The notes beneath the pieces were generated by a model. That model made no database searches and had not been told where the DNA came from. It saw nothing but the letters and a program-made list of their open reading frames with translations. This document shows, piece by piece, positions 63,861 through 64,000 of a DNA stretch of 64,000 bases (position 1 is its first letter; each line of letters begins with the position of its first letter). The stretch comes from Maribellus sp. YY47 (lineage in GTDB: Bacteria; Bacteroidota; Bacteroidia; Bacteroidales; Prolixibacteraceae): NCBI RefSeq assembly GCF_023111095.1, contig NZ_JALGYW010000009.1:154103-218102 (forward strand), in the 5' to 3' direction. The translations under genes were made by a program, and so were the position numbers.

Positions 63861-63874
63861 CCGTCCTGGGCACT
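63861..63874 (+). repeat. Putative attR, copy of the tRNA-Leu 3' end
   Basis: CCGTCCTGGGCACT is identical to 14516-14529. No complete tRNA surrounds it: upstream is AT-rich sequence. This is the expected scar at the far end of an element that inserted into the tRNA gene. Confidence 0.6.
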
Positions 63875-63925
63875 GACTAGTCCTAAATAAGCGTTACAGA
63901 TTATTGGACTAAGTTAATAGATTCA

Positions 63926-63961
63926 CAGACCGTTTCAAAGCTAGCTTTGAAACGGTCTGTT
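63926..63961. terminator. Perfect 36-bp palindrome, terminator-like
   Basis: ACAGACCGTTTCAAAGCT is followed directly by its exact reverse complement, then TCTTTTAT. It can terminate transcripts in either direction and may be the original tRNA-Leu terminator, now displaced beyond attR. Confidence 0.6.
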
Positions 63962-64000
63962 CTTTTATAGCTTTTAATTTTAATGGTATCTTGTTTGTGC

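Overview
The window comes from a Bacteroidota chromosome. Evidence: a SusC/SusD pair, TonB-dependent and TSP3/OmpA outer-membrane proteins, a DUF5606 protein, a XylR-type regulator, -7 boxes of the TAnnTTTG type, and IS1595, IS982 and ISAon1-type transposase remnants. The mix of genes suggests a Marinilabiliales-type marine or gut saccharolytic anaerobe, but that placement is inference.

Layout. 1-14.5 kb is ordinary core chromosome: OmpA-like porin, exonuclease, DUF5606, TonB receptor, lone ECF sigma factor, DJ-1 protein, two envelope proteins, the large one-chain purL and a small lipoprotein. It ends at a tRNA-Leu(GAG) gene. The last 12 nt of this tRNA plus 2 nt recur as an exact 14-bp copy at 63861-63874, just outside a tyrosine recombinase. 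The roughly 49 kb between the two copies may therefore be a composite integrative island, or a stack of insertions at one site. 14.6-18.2 kb is a decayed border: a small gene, a WYL regulator pseudogene, an Xaa-Pro aminopeptidase and an IS982 relic. 18.2-26.5 kb is a one-direction sugar operon read leftwards: SSS symporter, AraA-like isomerase, amidohydrolase, FGGY kinase, TIM-like isomerase, two YjbQ-family proteins and a SIS isomerase. A broken IS1595 copy separates it from 27.7-32.4 kb, a XylR regulator with a nagP/nagA/nagB-like amino-sugar set.

32.8-38.4 kb is a tight operon of unassigned catabolic enzymes: exported Gfo/Idh oxidoreductase, Nramp-fold transporter without its metal motifs, extended SDR without the usual active-site lysine, DHDPS-family lyase and M20 amidohydrolase. 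After an ISAon1-type relic, 39.0-50.3 kb holds a polysaccharide utilisation locus: all-helical lipoprotein, exported oxidoreductase, DoxX, SusC, SusD and a heparinase II-like lyase. The stretch 26.7-50.3 kb is visibly AT-richer than purL or the TonB receptor, which fits horizontal acquisition. 50.6-53.5 kb is the remains of a ribose-type locus whose ribokinase and LacI genes have lost their 5' ends at a shared junction. 54.4-63.7 kb is a leftward phage-satellite-like replication and integration module: integrase, excisionase-like protein, replication-initiator-like protein, DnaB, terminase-small-subunit-like HTH and a UvrD-type helicase, with no capsid or tail genes.

How the genes work together (inference). 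The lyase and SusCD would cut and import a uronic-acid-containing, probably N-acetylated glycan, and nagA/nagB would feed the amino sugar to glycolysis. The 32.8-38.4 kb operon and the two exported oxidoreductases may process an unusual sugar acid or oxidised glycoside. The 18-26 kb operon resembles the kinase, TIM-like and second-isomerase logic of erythritol catabolism, with an AraA-like isomerase and a SIS protein in place of the dehydrogenase and RpiB-type enzyme. It is the best candidate for an undescribed pathway in this window.
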